This document shows, piece by piece, positions 8,954 through 16,356 of a stretch of 26,546 nucleotides of DNA (position 1 is the first letter of the stretch; each line of letters opens with the position of its first letter). The notes under the pieces were generated by a model. The model was given only the letters and a program-made list of their open reading frames with translations. It did not search any database and was not told the origin of the DNA. The position numbers and the translations under genes were made by a program. Source of the DNA: CAYWNA01 sp964459305 (GTDB lineage: Bacteria; Planctomycetota; Planctomycetia; Pirellulales; Pirellulaceae); the NCBI GenBank assembly GCA_964459305.1, contig CAYWNA010000182.1, positions 1 through 26,546 on the forward strand, written 5' to 3'.

Positions 8954-10378
8954 TCAGAGCGTTGACGCATTTAGCCGATAGACGACGTAGAACGCACCCA
9001 GCGCGAAATACAAACCGCCCACGAGGAACATGGCCAGTGTCCAGATCAGGCCACGCCGGTAGGCTTGCGGCAGATAGAACCTCGCCAGGTAGGCGTAGGC
9101 CGCGATGAGGATGCCCACCAAAGGCGCATCGATCGCTCCCATCCACAACACCAGCCGCAACGCATCCGGCACCAGTAGATAAACGGACCAGCAGCCGATC
9201 ACCATGAGCGTCATAATGATCCGAGGGCAAACCGCTGGCGAAAGACGCTCCAGCAGCGTTGGGAACACGCGCCGCAGCGGTTGGACGTACATGCGCGAGC
9301 CACCGTCGAGAATGCCAATCGCCGTGCTGATCACGGCCGCGTAGGTGCCCACATAGAACACGGGTTTGGCCCACGGTCCGGCGACGCGGGTCATCATCAG
9401 ACTTAGCTCCGGAGCCAGTTTCGCCCCGCTCAGCGTAACGTTGGCCGGGCGCAATACGGCGATGCCGAGGACGAATGTAGACATGCAAATCAATGCACCA
9501 AGGATGTAGCAGATACTCACGTTCAGAGTGTTGACCCGCAACCACCCGAACATGTACTGCGTTTCCTCCGCCGACTTCGGCTCGATTTCAGCTCGCGTCA
9601 GCCGGCGGCCCGTACGCCGAACGAACCCGAACAGCCCCATCTGCCGTTCTTCCGCCCAAGCGCTGTAGAACACCGTCGTCGAACCCGACATAACGATGCC
9701 CGACAGTGTCATTAGCATCAGCCATTGACCGCTCTCGGTGGGCAGCTTGGGCACCAACCCACGCGCCAGTTCGCTGGTCGCCTGGGGCAGAACCGACACG
9801 GCACAAATCACCAGACACGTTGTGAACAGGAGGCTGAGCACCGTATTGACCGTCTCGGCCAACCGGTAGCCGCCGGCCATCAACAAGGCCCACACCAGCG
9901 CATAATTGACCAGCGTCCACGCGACCATATGGTACTGCTCGTCCGAATACCCGCACTGATTCAGCAACGGCAACGGCCCGAAGACGTCGTAGCAAATGAG
10001 GCCCGCGATGGCGACGATACCGCCGCGCAGAAAGAAGTCCTTCAGCACATTCACGCCGTACCAGGCCCACGGCACCAACGACAAGACGCGATCTCGGTTA
10101 GAACAGCATTCCAAGAAGTTTTGACCTGTGACAATGCTGACCCGTCCGATCGCTTCGTTCCACAAAGCCTTGGTGAAGACGATGAACAGGATCGCCCAGA
10201 ACAGCGAACCTCCGTAACGGGCCGCGGTCGCCGGTTCCACCAGCAGTTCTCCCGATCCGATCGCCGTACCCAACAGCAAGAGCATAGGCCCAATCCACGC
10301 CAAGCTGCGGATGATCCCCATCGGCGGCGCCGCCAGACGGGACGAGGGCGTTTTGTGCCATCCGGTTGGTTCGCTCAA
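8954..10378 (-). CDS. Nramp-related membrane transporter
   Basis: This 474-aa integral membrane protein has about 11-12 hydrophobic helices. The start is a TTG with AGGAG 7 nt upstream; an internal ATG at codon 20 (MGIIRSLAWIG) is the alternative. The first helix region reads GTAIGSGELLVEPATAARYG, followed by SLFWAILFIVFTKALW, which matches the layout of the Nramp (APC-fold) family in planctomycetes. The metal-binding DPGN of classical Nramp helix 1 is replaced by IGSGE, and the MPH motif of helix 6 is not seen (SGIVMSGSTTVFYSAW). Manganese or iron transport therefore should not be assumed. Its place between amidohydrolase and PQQ protein genes suggests uptake of a product of this cluster, but this is inference. 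Confidence 0.8.
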   Translation of the reverse strand: MSEPTGWHKTPSSRLAAPPMGIIRSLAWIGPMLLLLGTAIGSGELLVEPATAARYGGSLFWAILFIVFTKALWNEAIGRVSIVTGQNFLECCSNRDRVLSLVPWAWYGVNVLKDFFLRGGIVAIAGLICYDVFGPLPLLNQCGYSDEQYHMVAWTLVNYALVWALLMAGGYRLAETVNTVLSLLFTTCLVICAVSVLPQATSELARGLVPKLPTESGQWLMLMTLSGIVMSGSTTVFYSAWAEERQMGLFGFVRRTGRRLTRAEIEPKSAEETQYMFGWLRVNTLNVSICYILGALICMSTFVLGIAVLRPANVTLSGAKLAPELSLMMTRVAGPWAKPVFYVGTYAAVISTAIGILDGGSRMYVQPLRRVFPTLLERLSPAVCPRIIMTLMVIGCWSVYLLVPDALRLVLWMGAIDAPLVGILIAAYAYLARFYLPQAYRRGLIWTLAMFLVGGLYFALGAFYVVYRLNASTL

Positions 10379-10385
10379 TACAAGG

Positions 10386-10390
10386 CTCCT
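10386..10390 (-). promoter_or_regulatory. Ribosome binding site supporting a TTG start
   Basis: AGGAG on the minus strand lies 7 nt before TTG at 10378, which decides this non-ATG start over the ATG 19 codons further in. Confidence 0.6.
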
Positions 10391-10461
10391 GCAGGTACGT
10401 GATTCTCACAGCATAAGGTATTCGAGCTATCCATTTGCATAGATCATCATTGCGCGGAACC

Positions 10462-13400
10462 TCAGCGTTTCAAATCGATGCGTTGCCACCAAGTGTACGC
10501 GGGGCCGCCGCCGACGGCGTTTGCGACGATCGTGATGCACACGTCCTTGCCTGCATGGTTCGATAGATCGATAGTCTGTCGAGTCCACTTCGGCTGGAGG
10601 TCCGGTGTCGCTTCGCGGTCGGCTGGGCGCGGGGTGAAGTGCTGCCAGATGGGTAGTCCGGCTGTGCGAATCTCGATTCGTGACTGCGAGTGTGGATCGT
10701 GCCCGAAGTCGAGCACCAATTGTGGTTTGCCTTCGTCCGGTACGCGGAGATGCCGGACCATCCGGACGGGCGTCGTATCCGCGCGGGTGACCAGCACGTT
10801 CGCGCGACCGCCTAGTTCGGCCTGAAGGCCAGTGTTTTTGTCCTCGCGGGCAGATAAGAGCATCCAGTCGGGGAGCGCTATCTCGGCCCCAGCCCGTATC
10901 GCAGGCGGAATGTCAGGATTCCATGCATCAAGGGGTTCGGACACAACCGGCAGTGGGCCTTGGGACACGAGTTCAACGACTTCGCGATATGCCGCAATCT
11001 GGCCCCTCTCGTCCGCCGCGGCGATGAGGGACCAGAGGCGCCTGCCATCGCTTGCCAGCGGACCGACGAGCACGTGATTCGGGCCCGGCGTCCAAAGCGG
11101 CTGTCGACCTAACAGTCGGCCGGTTCGTCCATCCAGCCACTCCAGCGTGGCGTACGGGACTTGGGCTCCTTCGGCACGTCGGGCGTAAAGCAAGCGTCCC
11201 GCGGTCCCAAAAATCGCACCCTCCAGTGGTTCTGCGATCCGGCGGTGCCATAGCTGCCGGCCGCTGTCGAGCGAGACTGCGGCGATACCTTCGTCGGTCT
11301 GGATCACCAGGAGGCGGTCGATCCTACCTAGAAGGCGTCGGATCGTCGGTCGGGCGAGTCTCCAAAGCAAACGCCCAGTGGCCAGCTCCAAACAGTCAAG
11401 GGTCTTTGCGCCAGGCTGGGTCGCTACGACTCGGTCGTCCACGACCAGCGGCGGTTCAGCAAGTTGACGGCCCCAGTACGGGGCAACCGGCGTTGGGATC
11501 CAAGTATTGCGCCGAATCCAATGGAGTTGGCCTGCCGTGTCACAGCAGATCACGGCGCCAGCCACCACGGCCACAATTCGATCCGCTGCGAGAGTCGCCT
11601 GGCACACGCAGCGGTCGTGCCACTGGAGGTCGACCGTGAGAAGTGGCACCTCGTCGAGAATCGCTCCCGAAGACAGATCAAACGAAGCGAGTGTCAAGTG
11701 GCCCACGGGGCCATCCAACGAAGACGGTTCGCACAAAGCCAGAAGTCGATCATGGGCCAACACCGGATTGCTGGCCACGGCGCCAGGGTATTCGCCGCCC
11801 CACACGTGATAGCCGGTTTTCAAATCGAGACACAACAGTTCTGGACGCCTGGCGTTCGTAAGGAGCCGCGCATAGATCCGGCCGCCGGTCACCTGGGGCC
11901 GCATGGGCACCAGAGGCCACGCATGTGTGGCGCCCTCTTGTTCGTCCAAGTCGTGCGTCCAGCGTCGGTGGCCCGGTTGAAGGTTGAACGCCGTTATGTG
12001 AAATCGGTTCGAAACGATCAAACAGTCTTCGGCCGCGACCATGGCATGCTGCCGCCCGGACCAATCGACATCGCGCGAAGTGCTTGGGACGCTCTGGAAG
12101 CCCGTGCCCGGCGACCCGTCGAACTGACCCCAACTACGGACCGCGAGCCGAGCCGGCGCGGGCAACTCCACTGACGGTTTAGTCAAACCGGAAGGCGACC
12201 GGCCGTGCGGCGCCTGATGTGCCGACAGTATTTCGGCCACCAGACCCTCGAACTCGGCAGGGCTGAGTTCCGTTTGGCCGAAACGAACCGGCTCGGTGGC
12301 CGGTTCGCCGCGCGCGTGCCCCAGCATGGCCGAGGCAAGTCGCACCCGGGCAGCGAGCTGCGATTGGGTTTCGGGGCTCGCCAGCACGATCGCCCGCTCA
12401 TAGTAGAAAATCGCCCGCGTGAACTCGCCCAGTGTCAATCGTTGGTCGCCAAGCCAGACCAAAGCTCCAGCACCGGCTTCCGTACCGAGGAACTGGATCG
12501 CGGCGTTTTCGACGGCGTTAATATCTCCCGCGGCCTGCTCGCGACGCAACCGCAACAGTTCTACCTCGCCGACGGTTTCGTTCATCGTGCGCAGAAATGC
12601 AGGGTTCTTCTGCATCGTCTCTGACAGGATGGTCGAGTAGGACGCCATTCGCTGCTCGTCGTCCTGGTCGGCGACCAGTCCCCACGGCAGCGCCGTGTTG
12701 CCATGCAGCACTTGGCAGGCCGTACGCCAGTCTTGATCGCGCAGGGCCACACGCATCTCAAGCAGTGCGTTTTGTGCGTCTTTGTTCACGTTGACAATCA
12801 CTGGATGACGCCACCGTGGGTCGAGCGCGAGCCCGTCTTCTCGATCGAGATGGGGGAGTCTTGAAGCGGCCGTGGCCTCGGCCCAGTCGACCAGTCGGCG
12901 CAAGGGTGCCCCGCTACTGGGCCATCGCCGTGAGGGAATCGGCTGCTCGACCCAAAAGCGAAGTTGCCGGCAGAGTTGCGCGGCGTCTTCCCATTGGCAA
13001 CTGGTCGCACGGCATTCGATCGTGCGCCGCAGCAGCATGTGGTCGAGCGCCTCGATGCGACCACCGTAGCTGAACCGGGGAACTCGCATCAGCGCCTGGC
13101 GGAGTGAATCAAAGCCCGCGAGATCGCCGTTCCGCAGCAATTGGTGTCCCACGTCGTAGAACCGCTCGGCGAAACGTTGGCAGTCGCCGGATGCGTACAG
13201 TTGGCACACAAGTGCAGCATCCTCAAGGACGGCCAGCTTCCGGTCCAGCGGCGCCGGCCCGGCAAGCCACTCGCGTAGCAGCCCGTCGAGGACCGCATTC
13301 ATGACTGCCACGTCCTGCGTGGAAAGCATCAGCGCGAGACCACACGCTCGACGCCAGGCAGCAGGATCGGCATCCGTCGGCTGGTTTTCCCAGACCCATT

Positions 13401-14922
13401 GCTCCCAAGCACCGACGTCGGCCAGAGCGACTTCGCTCGGTGGCAGGCCGATCTCGAACGCACGCTGCCGGAGGTGCAGGGGAGCGACCGAGGCAAGGGC
13501 GTCGAGTTCGCGAACGCGCAGTTGGCGTAGCGTGATGCCGTGAGGCAACGCTGTCGCCTTCGAGTAGAGGCCGATCTGCTCGACCGCTCCGGCCGCCGGA
13601 TGTGGGTGCAGTATTTCGCCCCAATGCACGCCATCGCCGCTCGACCAGCAACGCAGGCGTCCTCCGGCAAGCACAAGTCGCAGCCAAACGCGACCCGACA
13701 CGAACAGCGTGGGAGCCGTCTCAATGTCCAGGCTGCTTGGCCGATGCGCGGCGTCGGGCAGGTCGCTCGCCAGAGCCGTCCTGCCCGTGCGAGCATCTCG
13801 CACAAAGCCGACGGCATCCAGCAGCTGTCCGTCCACATCGGCCAAGTAGAGTCCTGTGTCGGGCAGTGGATCGTCGACCGCGACGATGATCTCGTAGAGG
13901 CCCGGCCGCACCAACGGCACCGCGGCGAATGCCGTCTGGGCAGTCTCTTGCGCGAGAAGACGAACCGCTCCATCAGGACAATGCTCCAATCGTGCGCCGG
14001 GAGGCAGGTCGACAGTCCAACGGAGTTCTGCCGGACGATCGCCACGCATTACGACGCGACGCTGTCGTTGTGGCTCGGGCGGCATGGGCTCGCCGGGGTG
14101 CATCGCGATTCGCTTGATGATCGTGCCGACTCCTTCGAAGTACACGTCGGTGGGCGGCCCGGCGACCGGCACGGCCAGCAACCGCACATCGCCCTGGCCC
14201 AGTACCAGCGTTCCGTCCTGGTAGCGAATTTCGTGCACGCCGGTGGCGGCGCGCAGGTTGCGACGGTTGTCGGTGGTCAGCATCGCCAGTTCGGGATCGA
14301 GCACTTGATGAGGCCGCTTGTCGAGTACGATTTGCTCGGCAGGCGGACGTGTGATGCGATACGCGACCCATACCTGCCGGTTGCGGCTGTCCCCGTAGTA
14401 CTGCAATCGGATCCCCTCTTCGCCCGTCCAGAAGTACAGCTTGACCGACGTGGTGTTGTAGAGCAGCAGTCGCAGAACGGCGTCGGGCGGCCAAGGGGCG
14501 CGGAGGCGAGCGAGCCCATTAAGTAAGATCCCGCCCCCGTACTTGGACTGCGGAGCGGTGATCTCCAGCGGCCGGTCCTCCACGCGGGCAAGCCATCGGG
14601 CGGCTTCCTCGGGCTTCAGGTCCGCTGCCTCGTCCGCGAACCGCTCGAAGCAGCTCGTCGCAAATGGTCGCGGGGGCCCGGAGAAATCCCAGGGCACATC
14701 GGCATCCGCATCAGCGGCCACGCATGCGCCGGCGACAACGAGGAGGACGCTCAACGAGACGGCCCGGAAGAATTCGCGTCTCCAACGGGCAAGATTATGG
14801 AAGGTCTTCCTGCAAAAAACTCGCAGACTTGTGGCCGTAGCCGAAGTCGCCAGACTTTGGGGCCGTTGCGAAAGCTCCCAAACTCTGGCGAGTTCGGCTA
14901 CGAAAATCGCTGGCGGCGTCAT
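10462..14922 (-). CDS. Giant exported PQQ-propeller protein with N-terminal beta-sandwich region
   Basis: The frame is open from an ATG at 15024 (1520 aa); I place the start at the ATG at 14922, which gives 1486 aa, because the codons before it overlap a repeat. The only hydrophobic export segment (AVSLSVLLVVAGACVAADA) lies well inside, so the real start is uncertain and may use a rare codon. Behind it is a beta-rich region of roughly 400 residues, partly concanavalin-like (RCWSSGDGVHWGEI), possibly the DUF1583 type. A helical TPR-like region follows (FTRAIFYYERAIVLASPET). About five PQQ/BamB-type propeller blades come next, with signatures such as LCLDLKTGYHVWG, LELATGRLLWRL and VSLDSGRQLWHR. 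The C-terminus is a beta-sandwich. It is probably a periplasmic scaffold or dehydrogenase-like protein; no catalytic residues are identified. Confidence 0.8.
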   Translation of the reverse strand: MTPPAIFVAELARVWELSQRPQSLATSATATSLRVFCRKTFHNLARWRREFFRAVSLSVLLVVAGACVAADADADVPWDFSGPPRPFATSCFERFADEAADLKPEEAARWLARVEDRPLEITAPQSKYGGGILLNGLARLRAPWPPDAVLRLLLYNTTSVKLYFWTGEEGIRLQYYGDSRNRQVWVAYRITRPPAEQIVLDKRPHQVLDPELAMLTTDNRRNLRAATGVHEIRYQDGTLVLGQGDVRLLAVPVAGPPTDVYFEGVGTIIKRIAMHPGEPMPPEPQRQRRVVMRGDRPAELRWTVDLPPGARLEHCPDGAVRLLAQETAQTAFAAVPLVRPGLYEIIVAVDDPLPDTGLYLADVDGQLLDAVGFVRDARTGRTALASDLPDAAHRPSSLDIETAPTLFVSGRVWLRLVLAGGRLRCWSSGDGVHWGEILHPHPAAGAVEQIGLYSKATALPHGITLRQLRVRELDALASVAPLHLRQRAFEIGLPPSEVALADVGAWEQWVWENQPTDADPAAWRRACGLALMLSTQDVAVMNAVLDGLLREWLAGPAPLDRKLAVLEDAALVCQLYASGDCQRFAERFYDVGHQLLRNGDLAGFDSLRQALMRVPRFSYGGRIEALDHMLLRRTIECRATSCQWEDAAQLCRQLRFWVEQPIPSRRWPSSGAPLRRLVDWAEATAASRLPHLDREDGLALDPRWRHPVIVNVNKDAQNALLEMRVALRDQDWRTACQVLHGNTALPWGLVADQDDEQRMASYSTILSETMQKNPAFLRTMNETVGEVELLRLRREQAAGDINAVENAAIQFLGTEAGAGALVWLGDQRLTLGEFTRAIFYYERAIVLASPETQSQLAARVRLASAMLGHARGEPATEPVRFGQTELSPAEFEGLVAEILSAHQAPHGRSPSGLTKPSVELPAPARLAVRSWGQFDGSPGTGFQSVPSTSRDVDWSGRQHAMVAAEDCLIVSNRFHITAFNLQPGHRRWTHDLDEQEGATHAWPLVPMRPQVTGGRIYARLLTNARRPELLCLDLKTGYHVWGGEYPGAVASNPVLAHDRLLALCEPSSLDGPVGHLTLASFDLSSGAILDEVPLLTVDLQWHDRCVCQATLAADRIVAVVAGAVICCDTAGQLHWIRRNTWIPTPVAPYWGRQLAEPPLVVDDRVVATQPGAKTLDCLELATGRLLWRLARPTIRRLLGRIDRLLVIQTDEGIAAVSLDSGRQLWHRRIAEPLEGAIFGTAGRLLYARRAEGAQVPYATLEWLDGRTGRLLGRQPLWTPGPNHVLVGPLASDGRRLWSLIAAADERGQIAAYREVVELVSQGPLPVVSEPLDAWNPDIPPAIRAGAEIALPDWMLLSAREDKNTGLQAELGGRANVLVTRADTTPVRMVRHLRVPDEGKPQLVLDFGHDPHSQSRIEIRTAGLPIWQHFTPRPADREATPDLQPKWTRQTIDLSNHAGKDVCITIVANAVGGGPAYTWWQRIDLKR
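14836..14902. repeat. Palindrome with 26-nt arms in the 5' part of the PQQ gene
   Basis: The arms at 14836-14861 (starting CGTAGCCGAAGTCGCCAGAC) and 14877-14902 match at 24 of 26 positions with a 15-nt loop. The repeat is read as codons in front of the signal sequence of the PQQ-propeller protein, which casts doubt on the annotated start. I recall similar sequences as dispersed repeats in Pirellulales genomes; this was not searched. Confidence 0.75.
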
Positions 14923-14973
14923 CCAACGGACCTGCACGCTACGACAAACGATAGAGCCAACGCAAGAAAGAAG

Positions 14974-15063
14974 TCGAGTGTTCAGCAGCTCAATTTTCGC
15001 GGCGATGTGTTCTGCCATCACCATGCGTCATTTCCGCGAAAGAATGAGTTCCTGAATACCCGA
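14974..15063. repeat. Degenerate copy of the 8791-8940 inverted-repeat element
   Basis: The arms 14974-15001 and 15035-15063 are imperfect inverted copies (about 23 of 28 matched, one gap) around a 33-bp spacer. The right arm, read on the minus strand, gives GGGATCGGGTATTCAGGAAC, close to the ends of the element at 8791-8940. It covers the upstream ATG at 15024 of the PQQ gene and nearly fills the gap to the NagB-like gene. Confidence 0.6.
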
Positions 15064-15083
15064 TCCCTGGCACCGCGCAAGCC

Positions 15084-16016
15084 TTAGTGCATCTCCGTAT
15101 CGACGGTGCCAATGCCGTGCCGGAAGAAACTGAACTGCACGTTGGGATGATCGGCCAGCAGCGACATGGGTACCGAGCTGTCGGGGATTCGCTGTGAGAT
15201 CATCAGCGCGGTCAGCCGCATGCCGAACGGATTGTCGTGGTTGCCGGCCTGCCAGATGGAGACTTTTTCCGCCTTCCAGGTTTCCACCGGACCGACGGTA
15301 GCGGCCCTGGTCGGAACCAACGCCACTTGACCACCGCCCGATGTCCGGGCGTTTTGGATCACGGTCATCGGGTGCAAATCCGTCACGCGGGTTTTCAGCT
15401 TCCGGTACACGTCCGGGGGCGGCGGTTCGTTCTTGTACTTGCCCGCTCGCTTGGGCGGATCATTGAACGCCCAGTGCTTCACTTCACCCTGACCACCCTG
15501 CATGACCGCGCATCGGATATCGTCGTAGCTGTTGGAATAGACTTTCAGATCACCGGTCGGAAAGTGCAGGTGCGAATCGGGCATGCGCAGTTTGCGATCG
15601 ATTCGCTTGAAGCACAACTCCATGTCCGCCTTGGCAAAACTCAGCGGGTGTGTGACGGGAACGGGATTGCTTTCGGCGTCGACCCATTCGTCCATGCCCC
15701 AGAAATGGGCGCTGCGGACGTCGAGCCCCAGGTCATTCACCAGACGGGCGACCAACGGAAGCTGCTCGGTCGGACCGATCGGGCCACAGATGCCCACAGG
15801 ATTGTCCGGAGTGGACTGCCGCCAAGCATTGATGTACTCCAACGCTTCGGCCAGGTAGAACTCCTCCAGTGAGTCGTACATCACGACTTTGAACCCCGGC
15901 CGCGAAAGCTTGGCCATGGCTTTGACGGTCAACTTGGCCGCATCGTTGAGGATCTCGTCGTCCAGTGTCGTGTAATCCCACCACTGCGGTGCGACTTTGC
16001 TGATGGGGCGAGGCAT
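15084..16016 (-). CDS. NagB-like glucosamine-6-phosphate deaminase/isomerase homologue
   Basis: This 310-aa cytoplasmic protein has no signal peptide. Its ATG follows AGGAG by 9 nt. The fold signature is clear: ICGPIGPTEQLPLVARLV (phosphate/substrate loop), HFWGMDEW with Asp109 aligning to E. coli NagB Asp72, and GEVKHWAFNDP aligning to the NagB active-site segment GNDGHIAFNEP. In that segment the His (181) is kept, Asp141 of NagB is Val179 and Glu148 is Asp186. The enzyme may therefore act on a different sugar phosphate or by an altered ring-opening step. It is somewhat longer than the 266-aa E. coli enzyme, with extra N-terminal sequence. It is the first gene of the minus-strand cluster and would provide the cytoplasmic end of an amino-sugar route. 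Confidence 0.82.
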   Translation of the reverse strand: MPRPISKVAPQWWDYTTLDDEILNDAAKLTVKAMAKLSRPGFKVVMYDSLEEFYLAEALEYINAWRQSTPDNPVGICGPIGPTEQLPLVARLVNDLGLDVRSAHFWGMDEWVDAESNPVPVTHPLSFAKADMELCFKRIDRKLRMPDSHLHFPTGDLKVYSNSYDDIRCAVMQGGQGEVKHWAFNDPPKRAGKYKNEPPPPDVYRKLKTRVTDLHPMTVIQNARTSGGGQVALVPTRAATVGPVETWKAEKVSIWQAGNHDNPFGMRLTALMISQRIPDSSVPMSLLADHPNVQFSFFRHGIGTVDTEMH

Positions 16017-16089
16017 CGTGGTAAGCTCCTAATCTTGCGTGTCTGACTAAGATGTTCTTTTCTAAGGCAAGCGGCGGAAATTCGCGTAC

Positions 16090-16152
16090 CCGTGGGATAG
16101 GCTTCCAGCCTGTCAGGCCGCATATTTGACAGGCTGGAAGCCTATCCCACGG
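16090..16152. repeat. Perfect palindrome with 26-nt arms
   Basis: The left arm 16090-16115 (CCGTGGGATAGGCTTCCAGC onward) and right arm 16127-16152 are perfect reverse complements with an 11-nt loop. It lies upstream of the NagB-like gene in a 340-bp gap (16017-16356) that contains no gene. A 26-bp stem is much longer than a normal intrinsic terminator and no T-run follows. Confidence 0.85.
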
Positions 16153-16253
16153 TAAATTTTCATCTGCCGCTCGCCCACAGCGTCCTGGCTCTTAGTATAC
16201 GCGTCCCCTCGGCAATCACAACTGCATAGCCGCGCCGCCGAATTGGATACATC

Positions 16254-16328
16254 GTTTAACCGCAAGCCGGAGGCGTGCGCGAAAGAGAGCCCCATGCGGC
16301 CGCGCATGCCTCCGGCTTGCGGCTAAAC
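16254..16328. repeat. Palindromic repeat, family B copy 1
   Basis: The 28-nt arms at 16254-16281 (GTTTAACCGCAAGCCGGAGG onward) and 16301-16328 match at 26 of 28 positions around a 19-nt loop. The left arm is identical to the left arm of the palindrome at 22341-22420, while the loops are unrelated. It sits just downstream of the EF-hand lipoprotein stop. Confidence 0.85.
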
Positions 16329-16356
16329 ATAGATTCGTCGAGATGACGCGGCGGCA

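Noticed and set aside
14543..15055. Plus-strand frame of 170 codons over the PQQ gene start
   Set aside because: It runs through two inverted repeats and the opposite strand of the export signal, with no protein features.
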